The notes: a model not told the origin generated them from the sequence alone. A DNA stretch of 64,000 nt from Borrelia coriaceae (GCF_023035295.1 NZ_CP075083.1:62001-126000); one strand, 5' to 3'. Counted from the first letter of the stretch, positions 18,094-28,324 are shown. Numbers and translations: made by a program.

Positions 18094-19305
18094 CTAATAA
18101 AACCCAAAATCAAAATGTAACTTACTTCTCAATCTCTCTATCTCATAATCACTTAAAGAATGCGACTTTATAATCTCTAAATATTTTAAATACACATCAA
18201 GTAATCTCATGTCCCTATCTAATTTTTGCTCATCACTTAACATTACCAGATCATTAAAACGCATATTAAGTCTGTAATGTTTATTAAGCTTAAGATTGAC
18301 TGCAAGTGATGCTGCTTCTTGAACGGTATGCAAAAAATCAATATAATTAGCTCGGTCGCCCTTGCCATCACTTCCCAAGCCCTTTACCTGTTCATTAAAA
18401 CTTCTAGTTAGTGGCTCTTTTGTATCAGCTCCTATTTTGGCTTTTACAAGTTCAAATGCATCCTTTAAAAATGAGAGATCATACTTTATAACTTGCAAAC
18501 TCGCATTCTCATCAGCACTGTAAAATATTCCATCATTACTCAAACCACCCTTTAGTCTATCAAATACAAGGTCAAGCTCAGAACCAAAATTGCTCAAGCC
18601 CTTACTCACACTATCATTACTTTTAAAAAACGTAGAAAATAATCCATTACCCTTAGTACTAAAATGACTAATCTGATTCTTAGCCTCTTGCAAAGCTTCC
18701 ATAAGCCCAACTAACTGTTCATCTTTATAAAACAAAAAATTATATTGTCCAATTCGTTTTTCAATCTCTGAATATATTTGTTCTAAAAGACAAATACTTA
18801 AAAGCAAGCTTTGAGTATAAACCGGAATATGCTCACCTAGTACATAATCAAAATTTTCATGAATTATAACCCGACTCTTGTGCAAAACAATAGATGTACC
18901 ATCGTCTTGCAAGTACTCTAAATAATCACTACTGTGATCATCTCTTATTCTCCTATAATCTAAATACCTAAATCCAACGGGTAATTCATCATTAACACTC
19001 TTGCTTAAATCTTCATCTAAAACCTTAGGCTTAATTAAAATATACCCTGCCCCATTAAACCTATAGCTTATCATGGCCTCAAGCAGCGCTTCTCTAAGTT
19101 CTAGGCTTAAAGGTTGCAAATCATTAAAGTCAAGTACGGGAGAATTTAAAAATTCTAATTTAATCCCTGGCTTTAATGCATCTTCTGCTGAGTTTTCTAT
19201 GTAATTCCTGAAAAATAATGAATATCTATAAAGTTTTAATGGATCAATTGCATATTTTTTAAATAATATACTTTCAAAATTACTCATACCTTTTTTAAAT
19301 ATCAT
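18094..19305 (-). CDS. Phage portal protein (DUF1073-like)
   Basis: 403 residues. Features fit a DUF1073-type portal: RYSLFFRNYIENSAEDALKP near the N-terminus, AGYILIKPKV, a hydrophobic clip/stem helix (LLLSICLLEQIYSEIEKRIG) and a C-terminal helical crown (DEQKLDRDMRLLDVYLKYLE). It is first in the left phage block. A -10-like TATAAT (19308-19313) sits so close to the ATG at 19305 that the internal ATG at 19287 (MSNFESIL) might be used. The terminase expected immediately upstream is 25 kb away at 44.5 kb, separated by the lipoprotein arrays. Confidence 0.75.
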   Translation of the reverse strand: MIFKKGMSNFESILFKKYAIDPLKLYRYSLFFRNYIENSAEDALKPGIKLEFLNSPVLDFNDLQPLSLELREALLEAMISYRFNGAGYILIKPKVLDEDLSKSVNDELPVGFRYLDYRRIRDDHSSDYLEYLQDDGTSIVLHKSRVIIHENFDYVLGEHIPVYTQSLLLSICLLEQIYSEIEKRIGQYNFLFYKDEQLVGLMEALQEAKNQISHFSTKGNGLFSTFFKSNDSVSKGLSNFGSELDLVFDRLKGGLSNDGIFYSADENASLQVIKYDLSFLKDAFELVKAKIGADTKEPLTRSFNEQVKGLGSDGKGDRANYIDFLHTVQEAASLAVNLKLNKHYRLNMRFNDLVMLSDEQKLDRDMRLLDVYLKYLEIIKSHSLSDYEIERLRSKLHFDFGFY

Positions 19306-19478
19306 ATATTATATTGTATCAATAATATTTAATATTGTAAATTAAATTTCATTTAATATAACGTAATAATAACAATTAATTTTAATAAATAAAACAAAAC
19401 TAATATGAAAGCCTAAGAATAAAACTTAAAAAAGACATACACTACAAATGCCTTAAATCCATAATAATTATTATGTAT

Positions 19479-20018
19479 TTAACGCTGTATCTTCTCTAGC
19501 ATATCAATTAACAAACTTAAATTTTCTGCACTAACTCTAAATTCATAAATCTTCTCATTCCTACTCTCTACTTCCATGGCAATAACACTAAATTTTAAGT
19601 CACTCCCTCTATTTTCCCGAATTAATTTCCTCCACTTATTCTTGCAACGATCAAACTGAAGCGTATAATCAACGCGCCATTTCCCACGATTAAAAACATT
19701 ATCAAAGTTTACCATCTTAACAAACCCATCATGCACATAAATAGTCTCTCCATTTAAATTCACACTACTTATTATAATTGGTCTCTCACGCTCAAGTGTA
19801 AGCACGAAATTTACAAACATGCCAACAGACGAAGGAGCAGAAATTTCAAGCTCACTACCACCATGCTTCAAATACAGTCCAAAACCTCCTGAGCCTCTAC
19901 TATTGCTAGTATAAGTTTTCACTCTTAATTCCTGTGATTCTCGGGTTTTGCAACTCTGATAAAATACAAGAAAAACAACAACAAAACATAATTTTAAAAT
20001 TAACTTACTTACTCCCAT
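19479..20018 (-). CDS. Array lipoprotein A1 (no B partner)
   Basis: Family A is a lipoprotein family I cannot tie to a function. A1 has a signal ending FYQSC (Cys23), a strand pair around LTLERERPIIISSVNLNGE, the family signature CKNKWRKLIRENRGSDLKF, and a C-terminal helix after KIYEFRVSAENLSLL. It is strikingly close to A4 (both have SNSRGSGGFGLYLK and LTLERERPII) though they are not neighbours. It has only the second cysteine of the family pair. It ends the array; no B gene follows it before the portal gene. Confidence 0.75.
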   Translation of the reverse strand: MGVSKLILKLCFVVVFLVFYQSCKTRESQELRVKTYTSNSRGSGGFGLYLKHGGSELEISAPSSVGMFVNFVLTLERERPIIISSVNLNGETIYVHDGFVKMVNFDNVFNRGKWRVDYTLQFDRCKNKWRKLIRENRGSDLKFSVIAMEVESRNEKIYEFRVSAENLSLLIDMLEKIQR

Positions 20019-20111
20019 AAACCAAATACTTCCTAGAATTAAATTTTTATAAGTAACTATTGATATTCATCAATAACCTGTTTACCAACTCCTTACAATG
20101 AGTACTTAAAA

Positions 20112-20420
20112 AAAAGTTCTATAAATTTTAAATTAAAATCAAAATAAGTTCATCTGAAAACTTTCAACCTCTCCTCTGCAAGTTGATTAATAAAATTATG
20201 AAGCTTAAATATTAATGGCTTTGCTTTTAATAAATAAAGCTTCTAATTTATCAAAATAACTCTTTTAATATTAACCAACTTTATGCTTACAAATTGTAAC
20301 AAAAACTAAAGTACAATCTAGATAAACTGCTTAAGGTCTTTTTATATTCTCCTCACACTTAACAACCTCTCTCTAAAAATATCTACCATCTCTTCTCTTT
20401 TAAAAGAAATAAGAGCCATA
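20112..20420 (-). pseudogene. Decayed B gene of unit 2
   Basis: On the plus strand this stretch still aligns with intact B genes: AAATATTAATGGCTTTGC, then TAATATTAAC..CTTTATGCT, TAAACTGC and CATCTCTTCTCTTTT, in the same order as in B9 and B10. Stops and indels break every frame, and both the signal-peptide end and the conserved FIKKYDF end are gone. It is the expected partner just downstream of A2. Confidence 0.7.
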
Positions 20421-20445
20421 TCTTAAGGCATAAAAAGATCAAACA

Positions 20446-21003
20446 TTATTCCGTATATACTTGATATACCTTTTCTATTAGCCCAACTAACAAACCTAAA
20501 TTTGCCGCACTAACCCTAAACTCATAAGTCTTCTCATTCTTATCATCTAATTTTGAGACAGTAACCTTAAATTTTAAGTCTCCACCTTTAGCATCCTCAA
20601 TCAATTCTTTCCACTTAGCCTTGCACCTATTAAAATCAACATCATAATCAATATTCCATTTTTTAATCAAGCTAGAGTTATCCAATGATAATTCTCGATT
20701 ACTTAAATTGTCATATAAACAAACATCATATTTATTTAATTTAATATCCTTTATTATAATTGCATCTTCATCTTTAATTGTAATATATAGCTTTACAGAG
20801 GTGTCATAAGACTCACTATAATAAATTACAAAACTATTATCATCATTTCTCAAACTCAATCCAAAACCACCTGCACCAATATAATTGCTTAAATAAGTTG
20901 ATGTTGTAAATTCTTGTGATTCACGAGCCTTGCAACTTAAAAAAGGTATTATAAATAAACCAACTACAAAGCATAATCTTAAAATTAATAGCCTTACTCC
21001 CAT
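20446..21003 (-). CDS. Array lipoprotein A2
   Basis: 185 residues; signal ends IIPFLSC (Cys24). Both family cysteines are present (DVCLYD and FNRCKAKW). Body signatures: ITIKDEDAIIIKDIKLN, KWKELIEDAKGGDLKF, KTYEFRVSAANLGLL. A C-terminal extension IEKVYQVYTE is shared with A4. Its downstream B is decayed. Confidence 0.75.
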   Translation of the reverse strand: MGVRLLILRLCFVVGLFIIPFLSCKARESQEFTTSTYLSNYIGAGGFGLSLRNDDNSFVIYYSESYDTSVKLYITIKDEDAIIIKDIKLNKYDVCLYDNLSNRELSLDNSSLIKKWNIDYDVDFNRCKAKWKELIEDAKGGDLKFKVTVSKLDDKNEKTYEFRVSAANLGLLVGLIEKVYQVYTE

Positions 21004-21092
21004 AAATCAAACACTCCCTAAAATTAAATTTTTATAAGTAACCATTATCTATTGATAATCTATTTACTACTCCCTGCATTAAGGGATAATCA

Positions 21093-21704
21093 TTAAAAAT
21101 CATATTTCTTTATAAAATTATCTGTCTCTACAACAAACTCTTTATCATAAGTAGATATTAGAGTAATTTTAATCTTATCCTTAGCTTTAAGCTTCTCAAC
21201 AAATGGCTTTTTAAGCCGCATCTCAAAAACATTATGCACCGGCACTGGAAAGATAAGTTCTATAAATGCTGCATTGGCATCAGGAGGTCCCATCTGAAAA
21301 TCTTTAATCAATGCAAGTTGCGCACTAGGTTCAAAAAGATGAAAGATTGATACCTCTCCTTCTACTCCATCAAAAATTACCTTTTTAATATTAACAGCCC
21401 TATGCTCACCAACTATTACAAACTTTAGCATATACTCTGGAAAACCTGCTTCAATTAATTTTAAATACTCCTCATTTTGAACTTTCAATCGCTTTACCAA
21501 ATTTTTCACATAAAAATCCGTCATATCTCTCTTTTCAAAATAGATACTAAGTATGCTACCCGATTTAAAATTCTCAGCATAATTTTTATAACAAAAGCTA
21601 TTCTCCCTATCACAATAGATATCAAACCTTCCTGAAAGCAGGAATACACCCAACACACAAAATACAAATACACGACACACAACTAAAACAGACCTTACAT
21701 ACAT
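21093..21704 (-). CDS. Array exported protein B3
   Basis: 203 residues. Family B begins with two or three basic residues and a 20-residue hydrophobic stretch ending FLLSG/FLLSA, read as a type I signal peptide or signal anchor; no lipobox fits. The mature part holds a Cys pair (C31, C38), a variable helical segment, and the conserved block FVIVGEHRAVNIKKVIFDGV, IKDFQMGPPD, LIFPVPVHNVFEMRLKKPF and the end KIKITLISTYDKEF..NFIKKYDF. Function unknown. It lies 49 nt after A3. Confidence 0.75.
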   Translation of the reverse strand: MYVRSVLVVCRVFVFCVLGVFLLSGRFDIYCDRENSFCYKNYAENFKSGSILSIYFEKRDMTDFYVKNLVKRLKVQNEEYLKLIEAGFPEYMLKFVIVGEHRAVNIKKVIFDGVEGEVSIFHLFEPSAQLALIKDFQMGPPDANAAFIELIFPVPVHNVFEMRLKKPFVEKLKAKDKIKITLISTYDKEFVVETDNFIKKYDF

Positions 21705-21753
21705 AATATAACTCCTTTAAAAAAATACCTTCATACAAAAAATTACTACTTCT

Positions 21754-22269
21754 CTAAACAATATCTATCATCTCAGCTAACAAACTTAAATTTGCCGCAC
21801 TAGCTTTAAATTCATAAGTCTTCTCAATGCCAGTTTCTGTTTGCATAATAAGAACACTAAATTTTAAAGGTCCCCCCTTGGCCTCCTCAATCAATTTTTT
21901 CCACCTGGTTTTGTAATTCTTAAGATCAAGCTGATATTCAACATTCTCTACATCATTTAATAAAACAGAAAGATATCCAGAATATAAGTGGACATCATCC
22001 CCATTTAATTTAATACTCTTTACTACAATTTTACGTTCATTTTTAAGGGTAAGATATATGTTTACAACCTCGTGAGGATATTGAACATAAAAGATTACAA
22101 ACTCATTATCATTATTTTTCAAACGCAACGTCAAATCGCCTGAACGGTTATAATTACTGAAATAAGAGCCTACTGTTAATTCCTCTGATTCTAAAGTCTT
22201 GCACCCTTTAAATGGTATAAGTAAAGCAAATAAAAAGAACAGCTTTAAAAATGACTTCCTTACTCTCAT
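21754..22269 (-). CDS. Array lipoprotein A3
   Basis: 171 residues; signal ends LIPFKGC (Cys23). It lacks both family cysteines (DVHLYS and LKNYKTRW instead of DVC and C-K-x-K/R-W), so the pair was lost together. KWKELI is here RWKKLIEEAKGGPLKF. It is upstream of B3 in the same operon-like unit. Confidence 0.75.
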   Translation of the reverse strand: MRVRKSFLKLFFLFALLIPFKGCKTLESEELTVGSYFSNYNRSGDLTLRLKNNDNEFVIFYVQYPHEVVNIYLTLKNERKIVVKSIKLNGDDVHLYSGYLSVLLNDVENVEYQLDLKNYKTRWKKLIEEAKGGPLKFSVLIMQTETGIEKTYEFKASAANLSLLAEMIDIV

Positions 22270-22403
22270 AAATCAAATACCCCCTAAAATTAAATTTTTA
22301 CAAATAATTACAATATCAATATCTACCAATACTCTAAACCATTTATCAATACATTTATTAAAAGATAATGAATTTATTAAGTTAAACTAAATTTAAAGAA
22401 GCT

Positions 22404-22979
22404 TTAAAAATCATATTTCTTTATAAAATTATCTGTCTCTAAAACAAATTCTTTATCATAAGTAGATATTAGAGTAATTTTAAACTTATCTTGAGCTTTA
22501 AGTCTCTCAACAAATGGTCTCCTAAGCCTCATAGAAAAAACATTATGCACTGGCATTGGAAATACAAGTTTTCTAAATTTTTCATTAACATCAGGAGGTC
22601 CCATCTGAAAATCCTTAATCCATTCAAGTTGTGCACTAGGCTCAAAAAAATGAAAGATTGATGGTTTTGCTTCTACGCAATCAAAAATAACTTCCTTAAT
22701 ATTAACAGCTCTATGCTCACCAACTATTACAAAAGTTAAAGAATAATCTGGCTCACCACTCTCTAGTCCTGTATGCCCCCCTTCTTTTTTGGCCTTTAAA
22801 ATATCCGCCTCAGAAAGACCAGTAAGGTAGCGCTTTAACAAATGAATACTACTTATGCTACCAGACTTAAATTCATCACTATACTCTTTATGACAATAAT
22901 TGTAATCATCACAACCAGTTCTAAAATTTGCTGAGAGCAAAAATACACAAAAAATTACTGCAATCAACCTCATACACAT
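22404..22979 (-). CDS. Array exported protein B4
   Basis: 191 residues, the shortest intact array B. The hydrophobic stretch is 8 residues shorter than in its relatives (MCMRLIAVIFCVFLLSANF). The Cys pair is kept (C23, C29). It carries the LSEADILKAKKEGGHTGLES segment in the variable region, shared with B5 and B6. Conserved C-terminal blocks are intact. It lies 58 nt after A4. Confidence 0.75.
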   Translation of the reverse strand: MCMRLIAVIFCVFLLSANFRTGCDDYNYCHKEYSDEFKSGSISSIHLLKRYLTGLSEADILKAKKEGGHTGLESGEPDYSLTFVIVGEHRAVNIKEVIFDCVEAKPSIFHFFEPSAQLEWIKDFQMGPPDVNEKFRKLVFPMPVHNVFSMRLRRPFVERLKAQDKFKITLISTYDKEFVLETDNFIKKYDF

Positions 22980-23037
22980 ACAATACTCCCTTTAAAAAAA
23001 TCTTAAAATAAAACTTAAGATACACAAAGATCAAACA

Positions 23038-23589
23038 TTATTCCGCATATACATGATATATCTTCTCTAGCATGTTAATTAACAAACTTAAATTTTCTGC
23101 ACTCACTCTAAATTCATAAAACTTCTCATTCCTACTCTCTACTTCCATGGCAATAACACTAAATTTTAAATCACTCCCTTTACTTTCACGAATTAATTCT
23201 CTCCACTTAGGTTTGCAACGATCAAACTGAAGCGTATAATCAACGTGCCATTTCCCAGGCTTAAAAGAATTATCAAAATTTACTGAATTAACAAACCCAT
23301 CATACACATAAACATCCTCTCCATTTAACTTAATACTCCTTATTATAATTGGTCTCTCACGCTCAAGTGTAAGAGCAAACCTTACAAACATGCCATAAGA
23401 GAAAGGAGAAGAAATTTCAAGCTCACTACCACCATTCTTCAAATACAATCCAAAACCTCCTGAGCCTCTACTATTGCTTATATAAGTTTTCGCTTTAAAT
23501 TCCTGTGATTCGCGAGTCTTGCAACTAACAAAAATTATAAATAAACAAGCTATAAAGCATAATTTTAAAAACAACTTAACTACTCTCAT
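23038..23589 (-). CDS. Array lipoprotein A4
   Basis: 183 residues; signal ends IIFVSC (Cys23). Near-twin of A1 over the whole mature protein, differing mainly at the signal peptide and the C-terminal tail (MLEKIYHVYAE). Like A1 it keeps the second family cysteine (FDRCKPKW) but not the first (DVYVYD). The similarity to a gene 3 kb away suggests gene conversion or duplication followed by insertion of other units. Confidence 0.75.
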   Translation of the reverse strand: MRVVKLFLKLCFIACLFIIFVSCKTRESQEFKAKTYISNSRGSGGFGLYLKNGGSELEISSPFSYGMFVRFALTLERERPIIIRSIKLNGEDVYVYDGFVNSVNFDNSFKPGKWHVDYTLQFDRCKPKWRELIRESKGSDLKFSVIAMEVESRNEKFYEFRVSAENLSLLINMLEKIYHVYAE

Positions 23590-23718
23590 AAATCAAACAC
23601 TCCCTAAAATTAAATTTTTATAAGTAATTACAACATCAATATTTACTATACATATTAAATATTTACTACTCCCTTTATGGAATATTATTAATCTCTTAAA
23701 TTAAATAATAAAAAAGCT

Positions 23719-24324
23719 TTAAAAATCATATTCTCTTATAAAATTATCTGTCTCTAAGACAAACTCTTTATCATAAGTAGATATTAGAGTAATTTTAAAT
23801 TTATCTTGAGCTTTAAGCCTTTCAACAAATGGCTTCCTAAGCCTCATCTCAAAAACATTATAAACCGGAACTGGAAAGATAAGTTTTGCAAATCTTAATT
23901 TAAAATCAGAAGGTCCCATTTGAAAATCCTTAATCAATCCAAGTTCCACACTAGGTTCATAAAGATAAAATATTGATGGCTCTGCTTCTACGCCATCAAA
24001 AGTGGCCTTCTTAATATTAACACCTCTATGCTCACCAACTATTACAAACCTTAGCGTATAATCTGGCTCACCACTCTCTAATCCTGTATACCCTGCATAT
24101 CCCACTTCTTTTTTGGCCTTTAAAATATCCGCTTCAGAAAGACCAACTTTATAGCGTTTTTTAAAAAAAACACTAATTATAGGACCCGACTTAAATTCGC
24201 AAGCATACTTTTTCTCACAAAAATTACCACTACAATAAGAATCAAACTGTGCTGAGAGTAAAAATACACCCAATACACAAAATACAAATACACGACACAC
24301 AACTAAAATAGACCTTATACACAT
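23719..24324 (-). CDS. Array exported protein B5
   Basis: The frame opens at 24345, but the ATG at 24324 follows AAGGGGTGTGAT and aligns with other B starts (MCIRSILVV), giving 201 residues. C31 and C36 form the N-terminal pair. The variable segment reads LSEADILKAKKEVGYAGYTG. Very similar to B6, so units 5 and 6 look like a recent tandem duplication. It lies 72 nt after A5. Confidence 0.75.
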   Translation of the reverse strand: MCIRSILVVCRVFVFCVLGVFLLSAQFDSYCSGNFCEKKYACEFKSGPIISVFFKKRYKVGLSEADILKAKKEVGYAGYTGLESGEPDYTLRFVIVGEHRGVNIKKATFDGVEAEPSIFYLYEPSVELGLIKDFQMGPSDFKLRFAKLIFPVPVYNVFEMRLRKPFVERLKAQDKFKITLISTYDKEFVLETDNFIREYDF

Positions 24325-24396
24325 ATCACACCCCTTAAAAAACATCTTAAGATATAACCTAAGATATAAAAAAGATCAAAAAAATTACACGACTCT

Positions 24397-24915
24397 TTAA
24401 ACATTATCTATATCCATAATCTCAGCTAACAAACTCATATTTGTTTTACTAATTTGAAATTCATAAATCTTCTCAAGACCACTATCCGTTTCTGAGACAA
24501 TAACACTAAATTTTAAATCGCCCCCATTAGACTCCTCAATCAATTTTTTCCATCTAGTCTTGCAATGATAAGGATCAAGCTCATACTCAAAATGACCTTC
24601 TTCCATAATTGACGGCCTATAAAAATCATCAGCTACACAAACATCTTCTCCATTGAATTTAATATTCTTTATTGTAATATTATCTTGATTTTTAAGTCTA
24701 AGATGCACCTTTACCTGGAAAAAATATTGATCATACAAAAGTGCAAAACTACCATAATCATTATCCAAACTCACTGTAAAATCGCCTGAACGGCCATAAT
24801 TGCTTAGATAAGTGCCCACTCTTAATGATTCAGATTCACGAGTCTTGCAACTTGCAACAAGTATCAATAAACAAGCTATAAAGCATAATTTTAAAAACAA
24901 CCTAACTACTCTCAT
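24397..24915 (-). CDS. Array lipoprotein A5
   Basis: 172 residues; signal ends LILVASC (Cys23). Both family cysteines are present (DVCVAD, YHCKTRW). Close to A6 throughout (VHLRLKNQDNITIKNIKFNG, ETDSGLEKIYEFQISKTNMS). The KTNMSLL end replaces the usual SAENLSLL. Confidence 0.75.
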   Translation of the reverse strand: MRVVRLFLKLCFIACLLILVASCKTRESESLRVGTYLSNYGRSGDFTVSLDNDYGSFALLYDQYFFQVKVHLRLKNQDNITIKNIKFNGEDVCVADDFYRPSIMEEGHFEYELDPYHCKTRWKKLIEESNGGDLKFSVIVSETDSGLEKIYEFQISKTNMSLLAEIMDIDNV

Positions 24916-25071
24916 AAATCAAATACTCCCTAAAATTAAATTTTTATAATTAATTACAACATCAATATTTACTATACATATTAAATATTTACTAATAATA
25001 TTAGTCTCTTTATTCACAAATAATGAATTTATTAATTAATTTATTAAGTTAAAATTAAATTAAAGAAAGCT

Positions 25072-25665
25072 TTAAAAATCATATTCTCTTATAAAATTAT
25101 CTGTCTCTAAGACAAACTCTTTATCATAAGTAGATACTAGAGTAATTTTAAACTTATCTTGAGTTTTAAGCCTCTCAACAAATGGTCTCCTAAGCCTCAT
25201 AGTAAAAACATTATAAACCGGCACGGGAAAGATAAGTTTTGAAAACTCTAAATTAGCATCAGGAAATCCCATCTGAAAATCTTTAATAAATCCAAGTTCT
25301 ACATCAGGTTCATCAAGATGAAAGATTGATGGTTCTGCTTCTACTCCATCAAAAATGACCTCCCTAATATTAACAGCTCTATGCTCACCAACTATTACAA
25401 ACCTTAGCGTATAATCTGGCTCACCACTTTCTATGTTAAAAGTCCCCCTTGCCTTGGCCTTTAATATATCCGCTTCAGAAAGACCAGTCATATAGCGCTT
25501 TTTAAAAAAAACACTAATTATAGGACCCGACTTGAATTCGCAAGCATACTTCTTAGCACAAAACTTACCACTACAATAAGTCTCAAACTGTGCTGAGAGT
25601 AAAAATGCACCCAACACACAAAATACAAATACACGACACATTACTAAAATAGTCCTTATACACAT
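25072..25665 (-). CDS. Array exported protein B6
   Basis: The open frame extends to 25719; ATG 25665 after TTAAAGGAGTGTGAT is the likely start, giving 197 residues. Cys pair C31/C36 (YCSGKFCAKKY). The variable segment is shortened relative to B5 (KARGTFNIES). The final block TQDKFKITLVSTYDKEFVL is intact. It lies 68 nt after A6 from this start. Confidence 0.75.
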   Translation of the reverse strand: MCIRTILVMCRVFVFCVLGAFLLSAQFETYCSGKFCAKKYACEFKSGPIISVFFKKRYMTGLSEADILKAKARGTFNIESGEPDYTLRFVIVGEHRAVNIREVIFDGVEAEPSIFHLDEPDVELGFIKDFQMGFPDANLEFSKLIFPVPVYNVFTMRLRRPFVERLKTQDKFKITLVSTYDKEFVLETDNFIREYDF

Positions 25666-25733
25666 ATCACACTCCTTTAAAAACATCTTAAGATATAACC
25701 TAAGATACAAAAAGATCAAAAATTACCACTTCT

Positions 25734-26249
25734 CTAAACACTATCATCTATAAGCTCAGCTAACAAACTCATATTTGTTTTACTAATTTTAAATTCATAA
25801 ATCTTATCAAGACCACTATCTGTTTCTGAGGCAAGAATACTAAATTTTAACTCGCCTCCATTAGCCTCCTCAATCAATTTTTTCCACCTAGTATTACAAT
25901 CTTCAATATCAAGCTCATACTCAAAATGACCTTCTTCCATGATGAATGGCTCATCAAAATCGCCATATATACAAATATCTTCTCCATTGAATTTAATGTT
26001 CTTTATTGTAATATTATCTTGATTTTTAAGTTTAAGATGTACCTTTACCTGATAAGGAGACATACAATACAAAATCACAAAACTACCATAATCATTATTC
26101 AAACGCAATGTAAAACTGCCTGAATGCATATAATTACTAAAATAAGTGTCCACTGTTAATACTTCAGATTCTCGAGCCTTACAACTTGCAACAAGTATAA
26201 ATAACCCAACAACAAAACATAATTTAAAAATTAACCGCCTCACTCTCAT
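25734..26249 (-). CDS. Array lipoprotein A6
   Basis: 171 residues; signal ends LFILVASC (Cys23). Both family cysteines are present (DICIYG, IEDCNTRW). The closest paralogue is its neighbour A5. Body signature KWKKLIE appears as RWKKLIEEANGGELKF. Confidence 0.75.
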   Translation of the reverse strand: MRVRRLIFKLCFVVGLFILVASCKARESEVLTVDTYFSNYMHSGSFTLRLNNDYGSFVILYCMSPYQVKVHLKLKNQDNITIKNIKFNGEDICIYGDFDEPFIMEEGHFEYELDIEDCNTRWKKLIEEANGGELKFSILASETDSGLDKIYEFKISKTNMSLLAELIDDSV

Positions 26250-26330
26250 AAATCAAATACTCCCCTAAAATTAAATTTTTATAACTAATTACAACATCAC
26301 TACTTATTAAATTAAAATTAAAGAAAAACT

Positions 26331-26978
26331 CTAAAAAATTAATCCTTTATCAAAATCATATTGCCTCATAACATATTGCCTTTTAAAATTAGAAGGCGCT
26401 AAAACAAACTCTTTAGCATAAGTAGTATTATAAGCAGATATTAAAGTAATTTTAATCTTACCATTAGCCTTAAGTTTATCAACAAAAAGCTTTTTAAGCC
26501 TCATATTAACAACATTACGCACTGAAACTGGAAAGATAACTTCTGTAAACTTTAAATTGACATCAGGAGGCTCCATCTGGAAATCTTTAATCTCTGCAAG
26601 TTCCCATGGCTGGCCACGAACCTCAAATATTAATGGCTCTACTCCCAGACCATCAAAAACTACACTTTTAATATCAATAGCTCTATGCTCACCATCTATT
26701 ACAAAACTTAAAGAGTAGTCTGGATAAGCTTTCTCAACTAATTTTAAATAATCCCCCCCATAAGTGAAGTCTAACGCATCTTCCCTATGAATATCTGTTA
26801 TATCCTCTCTCTTAATAGAAATACTAGATATACTACCAGACTTAAAGTCGAAAGTATACTTTTTATAACAGTAATGCTGCTTATCACAATAAGACTCAAA
26901 TTTTGCTGATAACAAAAATACATCTAACACACACAATAAAAATACACGACACATTACTAAAACAGTCCTTATACACAT
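26331..26978 (-). CDS. Array exported protein B7
   Basis: Start set at ATG 26978 (frame opens at 27011), after AAAGGGGTATGAT; 215 residues, the longest array B. Cys pair C31/C37. It differs from the other B proteins at the C-terminus: STYDKEF becomes SAYNTTYAKEFVLAPSNFKR, and the usual KYDF end is followed by extra residues (DKGLIF), so the tail is extended. Confidence 0.75.
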   Translation of the reverse strand: MCIRTVLVMCRVFLLCVLDVFLLSAKFESYCDKQHYCYKKYTFDFKSGSISSISIKREDITDIHREDALDFTYGGDYLKLVEKAYPDYSLSFVIDGEHRAIDIKSVVFDGLGVEPLIFEVRGQPWELAEIKDFQMEPPDVNLKFTEVIFPVSVRNVVNMRLKKLFVDKLKANGKIKITLISAYNTTYAKEFVLAPSNFKRQYVMRQYDFDKGLIF

Positions 26979-27033
26979 ATCATACCCCTTTAAAAGGACC
27001 TTAAGATACAAAAAATTACCACCTATCTAAACA

Positions 27034-27573
27034 CTATCTTATAAATTTTAGATGATAATCATCTATCATCTCAGCTAATAAACTTAAATTTTTTGCACTA
27101 ACTCTAAATTCATAAGTCTTATCAACGTCAGTCTCTACTCTCATGCAAGTAACCCTAAATTTTAAGTCTCCACCCTTAGCATCCTCAATCAACTTTTTCC
27201 ATTTATAAGTGTAATTCTTAACATCAAGCCTATATTCAATATCCTTCACCTCATTTAATGGACGATTTGAAAACTCATCATTATAGAAATAGAGCTCTTC
27301 GTCATTTAACTTAATATTTTTTATTACAACTTTATGTTCATTTTTAAGTGTAAGATATATGGTTACAGGCTCGTGCCGATGGTATGAACCATAACCAATT
27401 GAGAAACTATCATCATTATTTTTCAAATACAACATAAAATGGCCTGAACCCCAATTATTGCTAAAATAAGTACTTACTACTACTTCCTCTGATTCTCGAG
27501 CCTTACAACACTCAAAAGATATAAGCAAACCAAATAAAAAACATAATTTTAAAATTAACTCTCTCACTTCCAT
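27034..27573 (-). CDS. Array lipoprotein A7
   Basis: 179 residues; signal ends ISFECC (Cys22/23). It lacks both family cysteines (ELYFYN, VKNYTYKW), the same double loss as A3. Conserved strand LTLKNEHKVVIKNIKLN shows clearest here the resemblance to the B block VGEHRAVNIKxVIFDG. Confidence 0.75.
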   Translation of the reverse strand: MEVRELILKLCFLFGLLISFECCKARESEEVVVSTYFSNNWGSGHFMLYLKNNDDSFSIGYGSYHRHEPVTIYLTLKNEHKVVIKNIKLNDEELYFYNDEFSNRPLNEVKDIEYRLDVKNYTYKWKKLIEDAKGGDLKFRVTCMRVETDVDKTYEFRVSAKNLSLLAEMIDDYHLKFIR

Positions 27574-27683
27574 AAATCAAACAATCCCCCTAAAATCAAA
27601 TTTTAATAAGTAATGACTAAATTAATATTTATTAAGTTAAAATCAACTTAAAACAAACTTTAAAAATCCCTTATCAAAATTAT

Positions 27684-28289
27684 CTAAAAATCATATTTCT
27701 TTATAAAATTATCTGTCTCTACAACAAACTCTTTATCATAAATAGATATTAAAGTAATTTTAATCTTATCTTTAGCCTTAAGCTTATCAACAAGTCCCTT
27801 ACTAAGTTTCATATTAAAAACACTACGCACTGGCATTGGAAAGATAATCTCTGCAAGTTTTAAATTGACATACGGAGGCTCTATCTGAAAATCTTTAATC
27901 TCTCCAAGTTGCTTACCAGGATAATGAAACACAGATATTGATGGCTTTGCCTCAATACCATCAAAAATTACATTTTTAATATTAACAGCTCTATGCTCAC
28001 CATCTATTACAAAACTTAAAGAGTAATCTGGATAAAATGCTTCAACTTTTTTTGCATATTCCGCATTAAAATCACGGCCTCTTGCCAACCTCTCAATAGC
28101 AACATCTGTCATCTCCTTTTTTGTAAAAGAAATACTAGTTATACTCCCAGACTTAAACTCGCAAGTATACTTTTTATAACAGTAATGCTTCTTATCACAA
28201 TAAGTCTTAAATTCTGCTGAGAGCAAAAAAACACCTAACACACAAAATAAAAACAAACTACGTATTATTAAAATAAACCTTGTACACAT
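27684..28289 (-). CDS. Array exported protein B8
   Basis: 201 residues starting MCTRFILIIRS. Cys pair C31/C37 (YCDKKHYCYKKY). The variable segment is FTKKEMTDVAIERLARGRDF. Nearly identical to B9 except in that segment and in the cysteines, so units 8 and 9 are another recent tandem duplication. It lies 35 nt after A8. Confidence 0.75.
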   Translation of the reverse strand: MCTRFILIIRSLFLFCVLGVFLLSAEFKTYCDKKHYCYKKYTCEFKSGSITSISFTKKEMTDVAIERLARGRDFNAEYAKKVEAFYPDYSLSFVIDGEHRAVNIKNVIFDGIEAKPSISVFHYPGKQLGEIKDFQIEPPYVNLKLAEIIFPMPVRSVFNMKLSKGLVDKLKAKDKIKITLISIYDKEFVVETDNFIKKYDF

Positions 28290-28324
28290 ATCAAACTCCC
28301 TTTAAACCCTAATATAAAAGATTA